Of a stretch of 64,000 bases of DNA, positions 62,487 to 64,000 are shown one piece after another. Both the position numbers and the translations under genes were made by a program. The stretch is from NCBI GenBank assembly GCA_033344815.1, contig JAWPMR010000001.1:1722136-1786135 (forward strand), given 5' to 3'. Source of the stretch: Paracoccaceae bacterium. Lineage in GTDB: Bacteria; Pseudomonadota; Alphaproteobacteria; Rhodobacterales; Rhodobacteraceae. Numbering within the stretch: position 1 is the stretch's first letter; each line of letters starts with the position of its first letter. The notes below the pieces were generated by a model that was given only the letters and a program-made list of their open reading frames with translations, was not told where the DNA came from and made no database searches.

Positions 62487-64000
62487 ATGAACACCCTGCG
62501 GCTGGTTGTGTCCGACCCGGTGCCCGAACCGGAGTTGGCAGCACCCGCGATCACATATGAACCGATTGGGCGAATGCTGGTGGAGCGAGGTAACATCGCG
62601 GCCACCGATCTCGATCATGCGTTGAAAATTCAGGGCCATATCGACGCGCCGCTGGGTGAGATCATGGTGTCTGAAGGTCTGCTGGACAAGCGCGACCTGC
62701 TCAGTGCACTGGCAACACAGTGTCACGCCCGGGGGGCCGATCTGGACCTCGACCCACCGGCCGCCAAGATGGCCGCCTGCCTGCCCGCCGAAGTTTGTCT
62801 GCGTCACGGGGTCGTGCCGTGGAAGCGGGAAGATTTGCGGATTCTCGTGGCCACCAGCAGCCCGGCGGATTTTGCAGCGCTTTGCCAAACGATGAAGCGA
62901 CGGGGGCTGTCGCTGTTCCCGGTGATCGTGGACGAGTTGCAAATCCAGTCGCATATCAACCGGCTCTACGGCGCAGAGCTGGCTCAAAAGGCGGAAGTCC
63001 GTGTGCCCGAGGTTGAAAGCTGCCGCAATTGGGGTCCAAGCGGCCAGAACCGGTCTGTCTGGGCATCAACAATCTGCCTGTTAACGCTGGGGGCTTTGCT
63101 TTGGGCGCCCCTGTGGACCTTCACTCTCGCGGTCCTTTGGGCGGTCCTGACACTGGTGATGACGACCGGCATGAAAGCAGCCGCCTTCGCCGCGCAGCTC
63201 TCTCAGAAAAAGCCCGTCAGGAAAGACAATTTCGATCTGCAGTCCGTCAAGTTTCGCCTGCCGCGTGTCTCTGTTTTAGTGCCGCTTCTCAAAGAAAAGG
63301 AGATCGCCAGTCATTTGATCAAGCGGCTGAGCAGACTGACATATCCAAAATCACTGCTCAACGTTGTTCTGGTCCTGGAAGAAGGCGACGAGACGACACG
63401 CGCCACTATTGCGCGCACGGAATTGCCCGACTGGATGAGCGTCATCGAGGTGCCCGGTGCAGGCGATTTGACCACGAAACCGCGCGCTCTGAATTATGCC
63501 CTCGATTTTTGCCGGGGCAGCATCATCGGCGTCTGGGATGCGGAGGATTGGCCAGAAGCGGATCAAATCGAGCGCGTTGTCAGTCGATTCAACGAAGCCC
63601 CGGAGAATGTCGTGTGTTTGCAGGGCATTCTGGATTATTACAACGCGCGCACCAATTGGTTATCACGCTGCTTCACCATTGAATATGCCACCTGGTGGCG
63701 GGTCATCCTGCCCGGGATCGCCAAACTGGGTCTGATCATTCCGCTTGGTGGCACCACATTATTCTTTCGCCGCGACGCTTTGGAACAACTTGGTGGATGG
63801 GACGCCCATAACGTCACTGAAGACGCAGATTTGGGCGTCCGGCTGGCGCGGCACGGGTTCGTAACGGAGTTGTTGCCCACTGTGACTCATGAGGAGGCGA
63901 CCAGCCGTGCCTGGCCTTGGGTGCGTCAACGCTCGCGCTGGCTCAAAGGGTTCATGATCACCTATTTCGTGCACATGCGGCACCCGCTGAAACTCCTGCA
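62487..64000 (+). CDS. MshEN-like domain fused to a GT2 family glycosyltransferase (partial)
   Basis: At least 504 codons, open to the window end. Residues 27-78 hold two tandem units, IGRMLVERGNIAATDLDHAL and LGEIMVSEGLLDKRDLLSAL, each ending in a Gln and spaced 29 residues apart. This is the MshEN/GspE N-terminal pattern that in some proteins binds c-di-GMP. Two helices follow near residues 192-232. The GT2 domain (from about 255) has PRVSVLVPLLKE, WDAEDWPE as the DxD-type motif, TEDADLGVRL and QRSRWLKG, as in cellulose synthase-like processive enzymes. It probably makes an exopolysaccharide; sugar unknown. Confidence 0.88.
   Translation, partial: MNTLRLVVSDPVPEPELAAPAITYEPIGRMLVERGNIAATDLDHALKIQGHIDAPLGEIMVSEGLLDKRDLLSALATQCHARGADLDLDPPAAKMAACLPAEVCLRHGVVPWKREDLRILVATSSPADFAALCQTMKRRGLSLFPVIVDELQIQSHINRLYGAELAQKAEVRVPEVESCRNWGPSGQNRSVWASTICLLTLGALLWAPLWTFTLAVLWAVLTLVMTTGMKAAAFAAQLSQKKPVRKDNFDLQSVKFRLPRVSVLVPLLKEKEIASHLIKRLSRLTYPKSLLNVVLVLEEGDETTRATIARTELPDWMSVIEVPGAGDLTTKPRALNYALDFCRGSIIGVWDAEDWPEADQIERVVSRFNEAPENVVCLQGILDYYNARTNWLSRCFTIEYATWWRVILPGIAKLGLIIPLGGTTLFFRRDALEQLGGWDAHNVTEDADLGVRLARHGFVTELLPTVTHEEATSRAWPWVRQRSRWLKGFMITYFVHMRHPLKLL

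Noticed and set aside
1-64000. CRISPR array or rRNA operon
   Set aside because: No set of evenly spaced identical repeats with unique spacers and no rRNA-like sequence was seen; the short tandem repeats found are contiguous and diverged.

Overview
The window reads as the chromosome of an alphaproteobacterium of the Rhodobacterales, most likely the Roseobacter group. The evidence is the gene content (TRAP transporter with IclR regulator, proteobacterial-type GshA, DUF3775 and DUF1045 proteins, CoxG, LipB, an aa3 oxidase subunit I encoded alone, the uvrC-pgsA-moaD-moaE order), FnrL-type TTGAY-N4-RTCAA boxes and CtrA-type TTAA-N7-TTAA boxes. The species is not identified.

Layout: 0.9-7.7 kb holds a DUF1045 2H phosphoesterase-like protein, a GMC oxidoreductase divergent from a DctP-DctQ-DctM TRAP transporter, and an IclR regulator, which together look like an uptake and oxidation unit for an unknown small organic substrate. 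7.7-10.1 kb is a FecR-like secreted protein overlapping a CHASE2-adenylate/guanylate cyclase. 10.1-11.9 kb is gene-poor. 11.9-16.6 kb is a complete BMP-type (nucleoside/purine-like) ABC importer, with a 27-codon mini-ORF bridging the ATPase and the first permease. 16.7-18.1 kb has divergent ppk2 and a DUF3775 gene, each with its own FNR-type box; a third box precedes uspA at 24.6 kb.

18.1-36.8 kb is ordinary core genome: gshA, a membrane protein, rsmE, ubiA, a BON/OmpA protein with a coiled-coil partner, uspA, moaE, moaD, pgsA, uvrC, a pteridine-reductase-like SDR, a Na+/Ca2+-type antiporter, a small zinc-ribbon protein, an S49 peptidase, an ABC-2 exporter pair, CoxG, an EamA transporter, a quinone oxidoreductase and a CBS protein.

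36.8-52.0 kb is an accessory, decaying region ending at a tRNA-Leu(GAG) gene. It has an intact IS3-family element, remnants of IS110 and IS1182-type elements, two related integrase pseudogenes, an ABC permease fragment, several genes interrupted by single in-frame TAA codons, some intact metabolic genes (MBL hydrolase, M20 amidohydrolase, BenE), a DUF4262 gene with a CtrA-like site, and an unrecognised membrane-associated gene cluster at 48.6-51.6 kb. This is the most novel part of the window.

52.2-64.0 kb returns to core genes: a peptidoglycan-binding protein, lipB, a histidine kinase/receiver pair, ctaD, an AraC regulator, a VOC protein, DUF2244, a YqeY-like protein and carA. The window ends inside a large gene that joins a MshEN-like (possible c-di-GMP-binding) domain to a GT2 glycosyltransferase and lies behind a CtrA box. 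Start codons were chosen by Shine-Dalgarno spacing and family length; family assignments come from motifs recognised by eye, not from database searches.
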